A stretch of DNA of 64,000 nt, taken from the NCBI RefSeq assembly GCF_013466985.1, contig NZ_CP059164.1:3543001-3607000 (forward strand), in the 5' to 3' direction. Below, one piece after another: positions 8,368-18,190 of the stretch. The first letter of the stretch is position 1; each line of letters starts with the position of its first letter. The notes under the pieces are model-generated. The model did no database searches and was not told the DNA's origin. It saw only the letters and a program-made list of their open reading frames with translations. The translations under genes were made by a program, and so were the position numbers. This stretch comes from Nocardioides ungokensis. GTDB lineage: Bacteria > Actinomycetota > Actinomycetes > Propionibacteriales > Nocardioidaceae.

Positions 8368-10156
8368 GCGTCGGCCCCCACTCCCGCCCCCATCTCTGCC
8401 TCCATCTCGGCAGAGAGCAGCTCGCGGTAGGCCGGCACGGTGTCGAGCAGCACCCGGTGGTCGCCGACGTGGGTGATGGTGCCGTCCTGGAGCAGCGCCA
8501 CGCGGTCGGCGAGCAGCACGGTGGACGCCCGGTGGGCGACGACGAGGCCGGTGGTGTCGGCCAGGACGCGGCGCAGCGCCTCCTCGACGAGCCGCTCGGT
8601 GTGGACGTCCAGCGCCGAGAGGGTGTCGTCGAGGACGAGCACCCGCGGCTCGGCGAGCACGGCGCGCGCGAGCGCCAGGCGCTGCCGCTGGCCGCCGGAG
8701 AGGGCCATCCCCTGCTCACCCACACGGGTGTCCAGGCCCCAGGGCAGGTCGTGGACGAAGCCGGCCTGGCTGACCTCGATCGCGGAGCGGATCTGGTCCT
8801 CGTCGGCGTCGGCGCGACCGAGCGTGAGGTTCTCCCGGGCGCTCATGGAGAAGAGCGTCGGCTCCTCGAAGGCCGTGGCCACGAGCGAGCGCAGGTGGGC
8901 CAGGCTCATGTCGCGGACGTCGACCCCGTCGATGGTCACCCGTCCGGCGGTGACGTCGTACAGGCGTGGGACCAGTCCGGTGAGGATCGTCTTCCCGGAC
9001 CCGGTCGCGCCGACCAGCGCCACCGTCTCCCCGGCGCGACGTCGAGGTTGACGTCACGCAGCACCAGCTCGTCGGGGGCGTCGGGGAACGCGAAGTCGAC
9101 GTGCTCGAGGCGCAGGTGGCCCCGAGGCCGCTCGACGACGGTCGTGCCCGACACGATGTCGGGCTCGGTGTCGAAGATCTCGAGGATGCGCGCGGCCGCC
9201 GTCATGGCCTCCTGGCCCATCGCCAGGATCACGCCCAGCGAGGACACCGGCCAGACCAGCGAGAGCATCAGCGTGATGAACGCGACCAGCTCCCCGGGCG
9301 TGAGCTCCCCGTGGCCCACGCCGATGGCGCCGAGCAGCAGGACCACCACGACGGCGAGGTTGGGGATGACCTCGAGGAAGGTCCAGAACTTCGCCGACAG
9401 CCGGACCTTGTCCATGCTCGTCGCGTGCAGGGTGCGGGCCGCGGCGTCGTACTGGGCCGAGACGTGGTCACTGCGTCCGAAGGACTTGATGACCCGGATG
9501 CCGACCGCACCCTCCTCGGCGCGGGTCGCGAGGTCGCCCTGCTCGTCCTGCACGCGACGCGAGACGACGACGTAGGCCTTCTCGAAACGCATCGAGAGCC
9601 ACACGATCGGTGCCGCGGCCGCGGCCACGACCAGCCCGAGCGGCCAGTACATGTTGAGGAGGACCCCGGTCACGACGGTGACCTGGAGGACGTTGATCAC
9701 CAGGAACAGCAGTCCGAAGCCGCTGAACCGGCGGATCGCCGACAGGTCCGTGGTGGCCCGCGAGAGCAGCTGCCCGGACTGCCACTTGGTGTGGAAGCTC
9801 ATCGGCAGCTGCTGCAGCCGCTCGTAGAGGTCGTGCCTCATCGCTGTCTCGAGGCCGAGCACCGCGTTGGACTGCACCCAGCGCCGCACCCAGATCAGCA
9901 CCGCCTCGAGCACGCCCAGCCCGAGGGCCAGCAGGCCCAGCGGCAGCACCGCGCCGATCTCGCGGTCGGTGATCGGGCCGTCGATCAGCGCCTTGGTGAC
10001 CAGTGGGATCGCGATCGTGAGGCCGACCCCGGCGACGGCCGCCACGGCCATGACGGTCAGCGACAGGGCGTGCGGGCGGAGGTAGCCCCGCAGTCGCCAG
10101 AGCGAGTGGACGCCGGCGGGAGGGTCCGAGACAGGGATGGTTGACATCGTCATCAA
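8364..10156 (-). CDS. ABC exporter half-transporter, degenerate ATPase site (frame broken near 9030)
   Basis: Reconstructed 597-residue half-transporter and likely partner of the downstream gene. The membrane domain covers roughly residues 25-320. The ATPase domain has Walker [13 protein letters not shown], signature LSGGQRQR and Walker [13 protein letters not shown]: the second D replaces the catalytic Glu, marking the degenerate site of heterodimeric exporters. The frame breaks at the G-run (plus-strand CCCC at 9029-9032) just before Walker A; adding one G gives [17 protein letters not shown] and length 1794 bases. I take the start at 10156 ([13 protein letters not shown]), though the nearer ATG at 10147 is equally plausible. 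Confidence 0.88.
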
Positions 10157-10204
10157 CCCTAGGCGGACCCACCGACACCCGGCGACCGATATTCGCGCCG
10201 CTGG

Positions 10205-11269
10205 CTACATGTCGACCCCGATGAACATCGGATCCCCGTGCGACGTCGACAGCGGACCGAGCTCCGTGCACTGACCGGAGGGCACCTCGCAGTCGTAGAC
10301 CGTGCTCGTCGACCCCTTCCCCGGCACCGCCGTCAGGATCGAGCCGTCGGTGTCGACGGCCCACCAGCCGGACGTCCCGCCCTGGTCGAGCACGACCGGG
10401 CTGCCGCCACCGGTCGGCTCCAGCGTGCTGGACCAGTAGAGGACGTACTTGCCGTCGTAGGTGAGCTGCGCGTCGATCGCACCGTCCACGAGGCGGTACG
10501 ACGCGGCCGCGGCGCCGTCGGGCCGCGGACCGGAGTAGAGGACCACCCCGTTGCGGACGTCGGCCACCCGGGTTCGCGCACCGGCGAGCTGCTGCACGTC
10601 GCCCGAGCGGCTGTCCCAGGTCGTCGTCCCGTCCGGGGTGCGGAGGAACACCACACCGCCGTCCAGCCCGTCGATCACGGTGTCCCGGCTGATGTCGCGC
10701 CGGGCGACCACGTCGTCGGTCGCGAGGTTGCGCACGGTCACGACCGGCTGTCCGTCCCGGACCGCCGCATAGGCCACCAGGGGCGCCTGCGAGTCGACCT
10801 TCGAGGTGAAGTGCGCCGAGGTGGTCTCCGCACCGGGCTCGAGGTCGGCCACCTTCCCCGACTCCTCGAGCAGCCGCGGGACGCCGGCGTCGTAGAACAG
10901 CACGCCGAAGGGCGTCGCGGTCGCGTCGGTGTCGAGGTACTGCAGCCGCGAGGCGGGGAACTGCTGTCCACCGAGGTGGATCTCGCCCCCGGGGGCGGCG
11001 TACGCCCGCAGGCCCTCGGAGAAGTCGAGCCGGCCGAGCCGGCCGACCGGGGCGACCGGGCGCGGGTCCCGTGCCGTGGACCCGTGGGTGAGCTGCGAGG
11101 TCACGCCGGCGACGACTGCGACCGCGACCGTCGCGGCCACCGTCCCGACGGTGCGTCGCCGACGCCGGATCCGGCGCCCTTCGCGGACCGCGCGGTCGAG
11201 GTCGCCGGGCGGGGGCACGACAGCGGCGAGCTCGTTCTCGAGGTCCCGGCGGAGGTCGGTGCTGGTCAT
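10205..11269 (-). CDS. Membrane-anchored partner of the ECF sigma factor (possible anti-sigma)
   Basis: 354 residues starting MTSTDLRRDLENELAAV. Residues 1-35 are cytoplasmic and end in a run of arginines; residues ~38-60 form a single membrane segment (TVGTVAATVAVAVVAGVT); the remainder is an exported domain with repeated short beta-rich blocks (YDAGVPRLLEESG, AYAAVRDGQPVVTVRNLAT), possibly a beta-propeller. The start overlaps the sigma factor stop by 4 bases (ATGA). This position and topology are those of an anti-sigma or signal-sensing partner, but no zinc-binding anti-sigma motif is visible, so the regulatory role is inference from context. Confidence 0.75.
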   Translation of the reverse strand: MTSTDLRRDLENELAAVVPPPGDLDRAVREGRRIRRRRRTVGTVAATVAVAVVAGVTSQLTHGSTARDPRPVAPVGRLGRLDFSEGLRAYAAPGGEIHLGGQQFPASRLQYLDTDATATPFGVLFYDAGVPRLLEESGKVADLEPGAETTSAHFTSKVDSQAPLVAYAAVRDGQPVVTVRNLATDDVVARRDISRDTVIDGLDGGVVFLRTPDGTTTWDSRSGDVQQLAGARTRVADVRNGVVLYSGPRPDGAAAASYRLVDGAIDAQLTYDGKYVLYWSSTLEPTGGGSPVVLDQGGTSGWWAVDTDGSILTAVPGKGSTSTVYDCEVPSGQCTELGPLSTSHGDPMFIGVDM

Positions 11270-11826
11270 GCGTCCGCTCCTTCCTGGAGCACTCCGTGGC
11301 GGCGTAGGTTCGCGAGAGCCGCGGCGGCCTGTGACTTCACGGTCCCGGGGCTGCAGCCGAGCACCGCGGCGATCTCGCGCTCCGAGAGGTCCTCGTAGTA
11401 GCGCAGCACGATCACCGCGCGCTGACGCAGGGGCAGCTGCTGGACCGCGGGCCACAGCGCACCATGGGCGACGACCCGGTGCTCGGGGGACTCCACTGTC
11501 GCAGCGGGCTCGACGCTCTCGTGCGGCCGCTCGCGCCGCCACCACCCGTGGCGGCGGCTGGAGATGATCTCGTTGACGACCATGCGGCGCACGTAGGCCT
11601 CGGGATGGTTCGCCGAGGCGATCCTCCGCCACGAGGCGAAGGCCCTGGCGTAGGCCGACTGCAGCACGTCCTCGGCTGCCGCGGCGTCACCGACCAGGGC
11701 CAGCGCCGTGCGGAACATCCGCGGCCAGGTCGCGGCGAAGAACTCGGCGAAGTCGTCCTCGCTCGGCAACCAGCCCTCCCCCATGAGATCCGTCAGGCCA
11801 CCGGCAGGTGATGTCGTGGCGTCCAT
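11266..11826 (-). CDS. ECF RNA polymerase sigma factor (SigE-family/SigM-like)
   Basis: 186 residues. Region 2 is EDDFAEFFAATWPRMFRTALALVGD...EDVLQSAYARAFASW and region 4 is QQLPLRQRAVIVLRYYEDLSEREIAAVLGCSPGTVKSQ, the layout of the actinobacterial SigE-like ECF family (TIGR02983 type). Start ATG at 11826 gives MDATTSPAGGLTD. An AACCT and CGTCT pair separated by 16 bases lies immediately upstream and resembles ECF promoters, suggesting autoregulation. The gene is coupled to the membrane partner by a 4-base overlap. Stimulus unknown. Confidence 0.88.
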   Translation of the reverse strand: MDATTSPAGGLTDLMGEGWLPSEDDFAEFFAATWPRMFRTALALVGDAAAAEDVLQSAYARAFASWRRIASANHPEAYVRRMVVNEIISSRRHGWWRRERPHESVEPAATVESPEHRVVAHGALWPAVQQLPLRQRAVIVLRYYEDLSEREIAAVLGCSPGTVKSQAAAALANLRRHGVLQEGADA

Positions 11827-11833
11827 GACCAGA

Positions 11834-11859
11834 AGACGCACCGAGCGGTCCGCGAGGTT
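11834..11859 (-). promoter_or_regulatory. Candidate ECF autoregulatory promoter
   Basis: Read on the minus strand: AACCT at 11859-11855, 16 bases, CGTCT at 11838-11834. This matches the AAC / CGTC pattern of many ECF promoters. The ATG of the sigma gene is at 11826, so a transcript starting 6-8 bases after the -10 would have almost no leader. Pattern match only. Confidence 0.4.
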
Positions 11860-11909
11860 GTGCCGAGCGGCGGACCGGTTTGCCCGGCTGACCGGCAGAG
11901 CCGCCGTCC

Positions 11910-14900
11910 CTAGCCGCCGGCGAGCAGCCCCCGCACCACCCGCAGCCCGACCGAGAGGCGGGCCAGGTCGGCCGAGTCGTCGGCGCAGATCTCCTCCAGG
12001 GTCGCGGCTGCCCGCGGCACGACCACGCTGTCCTGGTCCTCCCACACCGCGATCCGGGCAGGGGCGGAGTCCTCGGGCGAGGTCGTGCGCAGCACCTGGG
12101 CGGTGAGCTGGGAGTGGACGGCGTGCAGGTCGTCGCGCAGCGCGGCCCGGGCCATGGTCTGCCAGCGGTCCTCGCGCGGCAGCGCCAGGATCCGCTGGAC
12201 CAGCGCCGGCAGGCCCAGCCGCTCGCCCAGGGCGAAGTGCACCCGGGCGACCTCGGCGGGGTCGAGCCCCTCGCGCTCGGCGATCTCGACCAGCCCCAGC
12301 AGCACGTAGGCCGGCGGCAGCACGGCCACCCGGGTCGCCAGCTCCTCCGGGACGCCGGCGTCGACCAGCCGGTCCCGACGGGCGTGGTAGGCCGACTGCT
12401 CGCGGCCGGTCATCAGGTCCGGCAGCTGCTCCATCACCCGCTGCACCGGCCCTGCGAAGAAGTCCACCGTGCCCTGGCTGTCCAGCGGCGGGCGCCGGTT
12501 GGAGACCAGCCAGCGCGACGCGCGCTCCACCAGCGTGCGCATCTCGAGCCGCATCCGGGTCTGGACGCCGGCGTCGAGCACGTTGTCGTAGGTCATCAGC
12601 TCCTTGCGCAGCGGCAGCGAGGCGAAGATCTCGCGGGCCACGAAGTTGGCGCGCGTCAGCTCTGCCGGGGTGGCACCCGTCTCGCCCTCGAGCCGCGGCC
12701 AGAAGGTCATGCCGGCGCCGTTGACCAGGTCGTTGACGACCTGGGTCACGATGATCTCGCGACGCAGCGGGTGGTCGCCGACCTGCTCCTCGAACTGCTC
12801 GCGCATCAGCGTCGGGAAGTAGGCGCGCAGGTCGATGGCCAGGTAGGGGTCGTCGGGCAGGTCGGAGGCCAGGAGCTGGTCGGCCAGCACGATCTTGGTC
12901 CAGGCGAGCAGCACCGAGAGCTCCGGCATGGTGAGGCCCTCGCCGCGCTCGAGGCGGCGGCGTACCTGCCGGGTGGTCGGCAGCCCCTCCAGCTCGCGGT
13001 TGAGCACGCCCTCGCGCTCCAGCCGGCGCATCCAGTCCTCGTGCACGTGCAGCAGCGACGGGGCGTGGTTGGCGGCGTTGGCCAGCGCGAGGTTCTGCTC
13101 GTAGTTGTCGCGCAGGACCAGCTGGCCGACCTCCTCGGTCATGTCGGCGAGCAGCTTGTTGCGCTGCTTCTCGGTCAGGTCGCCGTCCTTGACGACGCGG
13201 TCGAGCAGGATCTTGATGTTCACCTCGTGGTCGGAGGTGTCCACGCCTGCGGAGTTGTCGATGAAGTCGGTGTTCATCCGGCCACCGCGCCGCTCGGCCC
13301 CGACCAGGGCGTACTCGATGCGACCGAGCTGGGTGAAGCCCAGGTTGCCGCCCTCGCCCACGCACCTGGCCCGCAGCTCGCGGCCGTCGATGCGGATCGC
13401 GTCGTTGGCCTTGTCGCCGGCGTCGGCGTGGCTCTCCTCGACCGCCTTGACGTAGGTGCCGATGCCGCCGTTCCAGAGCAGGTCGACGGGCGCCTTGAGG
13501 ATCGCCTTCATCAGCTCCGCCGGCGTCATCGCCGTGACGTCGCCCTCGAGCCCGAGAGCGGCGCGCACCTCGGGCCCGATCTTGATCGACTTCAGCGCGC
13601 GGGAGAAGACGCCGCCACCGGCCGAGATCAGGGAGCGGTCGTAGTCCTGCCAGCTGGAGCGGGGCAGGTCGAAGATCCGCCGGCGCTCGGCGTACGACGC
13701 CGCGGCGTCGGGCGTGGGGTCGAGGAAGATGTCGCGGTGGTCGAACGCCGCGACCAGGCGGGTGTGCTCCGAGCAGAGCATCCCGTTGCCGAACACGTCA
13801 CCGGACATGTCGCCGATGCCGACGGCGGTGAAGTCCTCGGACTGGCAGTCGATGCCCCGTTCACGGAAGTGGCGCTGGACCGAGACCCAGGCACCGCGCG
13901 CGGTGATGCCCATCGCCTTGTGGTCGTAGCCCACCGAGCCGCCGCTGGCGAAGGCGTCGCCGAGCCAGAAGCCGTAGTCGTGGGCCACCCCGTTGGCGAT
14001 GTCGGAGAACGTCGCGGTGCCCTTGTCGGCGGCGACCACCAGGTAGGAGTCGTCGCCGTCGTGGCGAACCACGGCACGCGGCGGCACGGTCTCGCCGTCG
14101 ACGAGGTTGTCGGTGATGTCGAGCAGGCCGCAGATGAAGGTCTTGTAGCAGGCGATCCCCTCGGCCAGCCACGCGTCGCGGTCCGACGGGTCTGGCAGCT
14201 GCTTGCAGAAGAAGCCGCCCTTGGCGCCCACGGGCACGATCACGGTGTTCTTGACCATCTGCGCCTTGACCAGGCCCAGCACCTCGGTGCGGAAGTCGTC
14301 GCGGCGGTCGGACCAGCGCAGGCCACCACGGGCGACGGCGCCGAAGCGCAGGTGGACGCCCTCGACCCGGGGCGAGTAGACGAAGATCTCGAAGCGCGGC
14401 CGGGGCTCCGGCAGGTCCGGGATCGCCGACGGCTCGAGCTTGAACGACATGTAGGAGCGGACCCCGCCACCGTCGTGGTCGTCCAGCGGCTGGAAATAGT
14501 TGGTCCGCAGGGTCGCCCGGACGTGGGTGAGGTAGGAGCGCAGGATCCGGTCGTGGTCGAGGCTGGCGACGTCGTTGAGCGCCCGGGTGATCTTCTCCTC
14601 GATCGCCTCGACCCGCGCGGTGCGCGCCTCGGCGTCGGAGCCCAGGCCGTTGTGGCCGGGGTCGAACCTCGCCTCGAAGAGCTGCACCAGCAGCCGGGTG
14701 ATGTCGACGTTGTTGCGCAGCGCGTCCTCGATGTAGTCCAGCGCGAACGGCGAGTTCCCCTGGCGCATGTACTTCGCGTACGCCCGCAGCACGGTCGCCT
14801 GGCGCCAGGTCAGGCCCGCACGCAGGACGAGCGCGTTGAAGCCGTCGATCTCGTTGTAGCCGTCCCACACCGCGCGCAGCGCGTCCTGGAACAGCTCGCG

Positions 14901-16805
14901 GGCGTGCGCCGGCAGGGCACGGCCGTAGCGGAGGCCGAACTCGTAGATGTACGTCGGCCGGCCGAGGCCCTCGAGCTCGTAGGGGCGCTCGTCGACCACC
15001 TCGACGCCCATCGAGCTGAGCATCGGCAGGATCTCCGACAGCGACAGCGGCGGTCCCACCCGGAAGACCTTCAGCCGGGCCTCGCCGCGGCCGGCGTCGA
15101 GCTGTTCGTAGAGGGAGAGGTCGAGCCCCGGCTCGTCCGTCGGCAGCGCCTCCAGCCGGCCCAGGTCGACCGCGGCGGTGCGGGCCGCGAAGTCCTCCTT
15201 GTACGCCTCGGGGAAGGAGTCGAGGTAGCGGCGTCCCAGGCGGGCACCGGCCTCCTCGCCGTACTCCGCGATCACCGCGGCGGTGAAGTCGTCACGCCAG
15301 GAGCGGGAGGCGTCGGTCAGGCGGTGCTCGAGGTCGTCGGTCTCGACCTCGGCGATGGTGCCGCCCTTCGGCGGGTGCACGACGAAGTGCACGCGTGCCG
15401 TCGTCGACTCGTTGACGCTGACGTTGAACTCGACCGACTCGCCGCCGAGGTGGTCCTTGAGGATCTGCGAGAACTTCTCGCGGACGCTGGTGTTGTAGCG
15501 GTCGCGGGGCAGGTAGACGAGGACCGAGACGTAGCGGCCGTAGGTGTCGCGGCGGATGAACATCCGCACCTGGCGTCGCTCACGGGCGTGCATCGCGGCC
15601 TCGACCATCGGCGCGAGCTCGTCGACGGTGGTGTGGAAGAGCTCGTCGCGCGGGTAGGTCTCGAGGGTGTCCATGAGCGCCTTGCCGGCGTGGCTGCGCG
15701 GGTCGAACCCGTTGCGCTTGAGCACGGCGGTTGCCTTCTCCCGCAGCAGCGGGATGCGCATCAGCGACTCGGTGTAGGCGGCGCTCGAGTAGAGCCCGAG
15801 GAAGCGGCGCTCGCCCACGACCTCGCCGTTCTCGTCGAACGTCTTCACGCCGACGTAGTCGAGGTACGCCGGGCGGTGCACGGTGGCCCGGGAGTTCGCC
15901 TTGGCCAGCACGAGCAGGGTCTTCTCGCGCGCCTTGGCCTTGACCATCGCCGGCAGCTTGCCGAACGACGCCGACATGTCCTGGTCGGCCCGGAGGATGC
16001 CGAAGCCGGTGCCCGGGACGGCGCGCAGCAGCTCGTCGTCGCCCTGGCGCTCGAGCCGGTACTCCCGGTAGCCGAGGAAGGTGAAGTGGTCGGCCGCGAG
16101 CCACTCGAGCAGCTCGCGCCCCTGGCGGATCTCCTCGTCGGGCAGCGGTGGCGGGTTGGTGGCGAGCTCGCCCACGATCTCGAGGACCTGGGCGTGCATC
16201 TTGTCCCAGTCCTCGACGGACTCGCGGACGTCGCGCAGCACGCGCTGCACGTCGTCCTCGATGGCCGCGGTGTCGTCGCCCTCGCGGATCCGGTCGATCT
16301 CGATGTGCATCCACGACTCGCGGACGGCCTCGCCGGGCGGCTCGAGCGAGCCGTCGGCGACGGGGGCCACGCTCTGCAGGGCGCCGGTGATGTCGCGGAC
16401 GACGTCGAACTGGGGGTGGATCACCAGGTGCACGTCACGCAGCTGGCGCGAGAGCTCCATGGTGAGCGAGTCCACGAGGAACGGCATGTCGTCGATGACG
16501 ACCTCGACCACCGAGTGCCCGCCGGCCGACCAGCCGTGCTCGGCGAGGGTCGGGGTGAAGACGCGCACCTGGGCGGTGCCCTGCGGCCGGTTGTCCGCGA
16601 GCTTCCAGTGCGAGGCGAGGGCGCCGTACACGTCGACGTCGCCGCGCTCGCACACGTCCTCGGGGGCGACGTGCCGGTAGTAGGCCTTCAGCAGGGCCGA
16701 GATCCGGTCGTGGGGTGGGCCGCCGGCCCCCTTGCGGGCGAGGGCCAGGTCGATGGCCTTGCCCAGCAGTTCGGACTTGTCGTGATCCAGCGTCGTCGTT
16801 GACAC
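11910..16805 (-). CDS. gdh: NAD-specific glutamate dehydrogenase, large (180-kDa) class
   Basis: 1631-residue enzyme that oxidises glutamate to 2-oxoglutarate and ammonia with NAD, a mainly catabolic reaction. Length matches the GDH180 class of actinobacteria. The N-terminal ~650 residues are the regulatory part (FRVGPPLSLSEILPMLSSMGVEVVDERPYEL is ACT-like); the catalytic domain includes EIFVYSPRVEGVHLRFG, RGGLRWSDRRDDFRTEVLG, VPVGAKGGFFCKQ and GVFSRALKSIKIGPEVRAALG. The frame is uninterrupted over 4.9 kb. Start ATG at 16805 (MSTTTLDHDKSELLG). It lies downstream of the tryptophan dioxygenase gene on the same strand, 55 bases away. Confidence 0.95.
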   Translation of the reverse strand: MSTTTLDHDKSELLGKAIDLALARKGAGGPPHDRISALLKAYYRHVAPEDVCERGDVDVYGALASHWKLADNRPQGTAQVRVFTPTLAEHGWSAGGHSVVEVVIDDMPFLVDSLTMELSRQLRDVHLVIHPQFDVVRDITGALQSVAPVADGSLEPPGEAVRESWMHIEIDRIREGDDTAAIEDDVQRVLRDVRESVEDWDKMHAQVLEIVGELATNPPPLPDEEIRQGRELLEWLAADHFTFLGYREYRLERQGDDELLRAVPGTGFGILRADQDMSASFGKLPAMVKAKAREKTLLVLAKANSRATVHRPAYLDYVGVKTFDENGEVVGERRFLGLYSSAAYTESLMRIPLLREKATAVLKRNGFDPRSHAGKALMDTLETYPRDELFHTTVDELAPMVEAAMHARERRQVRMFIRRDTYGRYVSVLVYLPRDRYNTSVREKFSQILKDHLGGESVEFNVSVNESTTARVHFVVHPPKGGTIAEVETDDLEHRLTDASRSWRDDFTAAVIAEYGEEAGARLGRRYLDSFPEAYKEDFAARTAAVDLGRLEALPTDEPGLDLSLYEQLDAGRGEARLKVFRVGPPLSLSEILPMLSSMGVEVVDERPYELEGLGRPTYIYEFGLRYGRALPAHARELFQDALRAVWDGYNEIDGFNALVLRAGLTWRQATVLRAYAKYMRQGNSPFALDYIEDALRNNVDITRLLVQLFEARFDPGHNGLGSDAEARTARVEAIEEKITRALNDVASLDHDRILRSYLTHVRATLRTNYFQPLDDHDGGGVRSYMSFKLEPSAIPDLPEPRPRFEIFVYSPRVEGVHLRFGAVARGGLRWSDRRDDFRTEVLGLVKAQMVKNTVIVPVGAKGGFFCKQLPDPSDRDAWLAEGIACYKTFICGLLDITDNLVDGETVPPRAVVRHDGDDSYLVVAADKGTATFSDIANGVAHDYGFWLGDAFASGGSVGYDHKAMGITARGAWVSVQRHFRERGIDCQSEDFTAVGIGDMSGDVFGNGMLCSEHTRLVAAFDHRDIFLDPTPDAAASYAERRRIFDLPRSSWQDYDRSLISAGGGVFSRALKSIKIGPEVRAALGLEGDVTAMTPAELMKAILKAPVDLLWNGGIGTYVKAVEESHADAGDKANDAIRIDGRELRARCVGEGGNLGFTQLGRIEYALVGAERRGGRMNTDFIDNSAGVDTSDHEVNIKILLDRVVKDGDLTEKQRNKLLADMTEEVGQLVLRDNYEQNLALANAANHAPSLLHVHEDWMRRLEREGVLNRELEGLPTTRQVRRRLERGEGLTMPELSVLLAWTKIVLADQLLASDLPDDPYLAIDLRAYFPTLMREQFEEQVGDHPLRREIIVTQVVNDLVNGAGMTFWPRLEGETGATPAELTRANFVAREIFASLPLRKELMTYDNVLDAGVQTRMRLEMRTLVERASRWLVSNRRPPLDSQGTVDFFAGPVQRVMEQLPDLMTGREQSAYHARRDRLVDAGVPEELATRVAVLPPAYVLLGLVEIAEREGLDPAEVARVHFALGERLGLPALVQRILALPREDRWQTMARAALRDDLHAVHSQLTAQVLRTTSPEDSAPARIAVWEDQDSVVVPRAAATLEEICADDSADLARLSVGLRVVRGLLAGG

Positions 16806-16860
16806 ACTCCGACCCTAGGACTCGGGCTGTGACCTCGCCAACACGGGGGGCGGCGTTTCC

Positions 16861-17664
16861 TCAGAGCTCCGAGCGCAGGTCCCACAGCAGCGGGAAGTAA
16901 CGCAGCGGGATGCGCGACCGGAGGTAGCCCGCGCCGCTGGAGCCGCCGGTGCCGGACTTGCTGCCGATCATCCGCTCGACCATCACGACGTGCCGTGCGC
17001 GCCAGCTGGCGGCCAGCTCGTCGTGCTGGAGCAGTGCCTCGGCGAGCGCCCACACCACGGCGTACGTCGAGCGGTCGTGGGCGGCCGTGCGCAGCGAGGC
17101 CGAGACCTCCTCGTCGGTCCCCGCGGGCAGGCCGAACGACCGGAGCACGTCGAGGAAGGCGTCCCACAGCGAGGGCTCGGCCAGCCGCGCCGCGAGCCGC
17201 TCCTGCTCGGCCTCGGTCAGGCCGCGGAAGCGCCGGACGTAGGACTCGTCCTTGGCCCCCGAGAGGAACTCCAGCTCGCGGAACTGCACCGACTGGAAGC
17301 CGCTGGCGGGCGCGAGCCGCTGGCGGAACTCCAGGAAGTCCTGCGGGGTCATCGTCTCGAGCACGTCGACCTGCTGGACGAGCACCCGCTCGATCACGTG
17401 GACCCGCGCGAGCAGGTGCTGGGCCCACCACAGCCGACCGCCGGCCTCGCCGGCCGCCATCGCGTCGCGGGCGGCCTCGACCTCGTGCAGCAGCTGCTTG
17501 AACCACAGCTCGTAGACCTGGTGGATGGTGATGAAGAGCAGCTCGTCGTGGGCGGGTGGGTCGGACTCGAGGTGCTGGGCGTCGAGGAGCTGGGGCAGCC
17601 GCAGGTAGCTGCCGTAGGTCAGCTGCGCACCCTGCTCGCCGAACGAGACGAACGTTTCATCCAT
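16861..17664 (-). CDS. kynA: Tryptophan 2,3-dioxygenase
   Basis: 267-residue haem dioxygenase that opens the indole ring of tryptophan to N-formylkynurenine, the first step of the kynurenine pathway. Diagnostic blocks are LTYGSYLRLPQLLDAQ, DELLFITIHQVYELWFKQLLHE (with the conserved active-site His), and near the end IGSKSGTGGSSGAGYLRSR. The ATG at 17664 (MDETFVSFGEQGAQLTYG) gives the typical length; an upstream extension to 17769 runs across the divergent gene start and was rejected, but MPMDETF from 17670 is possible. No kynureninase or formamidase is in the window. Confidence 0.93.
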   Translation of the reverse strand: MDETFVSFGEQGAQLTYGSYLRLPQLLDAQHLESDPPAHDELLFITIHQVYELWFKQLLHEVEAARDAMAAGEAGGRLWWAQHLLARVHVIERVLVQQVDVLETMTPQDFLEFRQRLAPASGFQSVQFRELEFLSGAKDESYVRRFRGLTEAEQERLAARLAEPSLWDAFLDVLRSFGLPAGTDEEVSASLRTAAHDRSTYAVVWALAEALLQHDELAASWRARHVVMVERMIGSKSGTGGSSGAGYLRSRIPLRYFPLLWDLRSEL

Positions 17665-17707
17665 GGGCATGCACGTTAGTCCCCACGGGTGGGCCATGAT
17701 GTCGGGC

Positions 17708-18190
17708 ATGGTGAAGCGACTCTCCCACGATCTCGTGTACGACGCCCCGGCCGACGCGGTCGCGGCCATGCTGGCCGATCCCGCCTTTCGCGAGGAGGTC
17801 TGCGACTACCAGCGCGTGCTGCGACGCACGGTCACCGTGGAGCGCGCCGGGGGCGGGATGGAGGTCGTGATCGACCAGGTCCAGTCGGCCCACGGCATCC
17901 CGTCGTTCGCGCAGAAGTTCGTGGGCGAGGAGATCAACATCGTCCAGCGCGAGACCTGGGCGTCGATGGACGCGAGCCGCATCCACGTGGTCATCCCCGG
18001 CAAGCCCGGCGAGATGAGTGGCACCGGACGCCTCGACGACTCCGGCGGCCCCACCATCCACGCGGTCAACCTCGACATCAAGGTGGGCATCCCGCTGGTG
18101 GGCGGCAAGATCGAGGGCCTGATCTCCGACCTGCTGCTGAAGGCGCTCAAGGCCGAGAACAAGGTCGGGCGCGACTACCTGTCCCGCTGA
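17708..18190 (+). CDS. DUF2505 family protein
   Basis: 160 residues, MVKRLSHDLVYDAPADAVAAMLADPAFREEVC onward: the helix-grip (START/SRPBCC-like) DUF2505 family common in Nocardioidaceae and mycobacteria. Features include FAQKFVGEEINIVQRETW and VGIPLVGGKIEGLISDLLLKALKAE. Function unknown; the fold suggests binding of a hydrophobic ligand. Divergent from the tryptophan dioxygenase with only 43 bases between starts. Its last 16 bases overlap the 3' end of the convergent small membrane protein gene. Confidence 0.85.
   Translation: MVKRLSHDLVYDAPADAVAAMLADPAFREEVCDYQRVLRRTVTVERAGGGMEVVIDQVQSAHGIPSFAQKFVGEEINIVQRETWASMDASRIHVVIPGKPGEMSGTGRLDDSGGPTIHAVNLDIKVGIPLVGGKIEGLISDLLLKALKAENKVGRDYLSR

Noticed and set aside
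12114..16802. Very long open frame on the plus strand opposite the glutamate dehydrogenase gene
   Set aside because: Antisense open frames are normal in GC-rich DNA; its product is repetitive Arg/Gly/Val/Leu without motifs, while the opposite strand encodes a clear enzyme.
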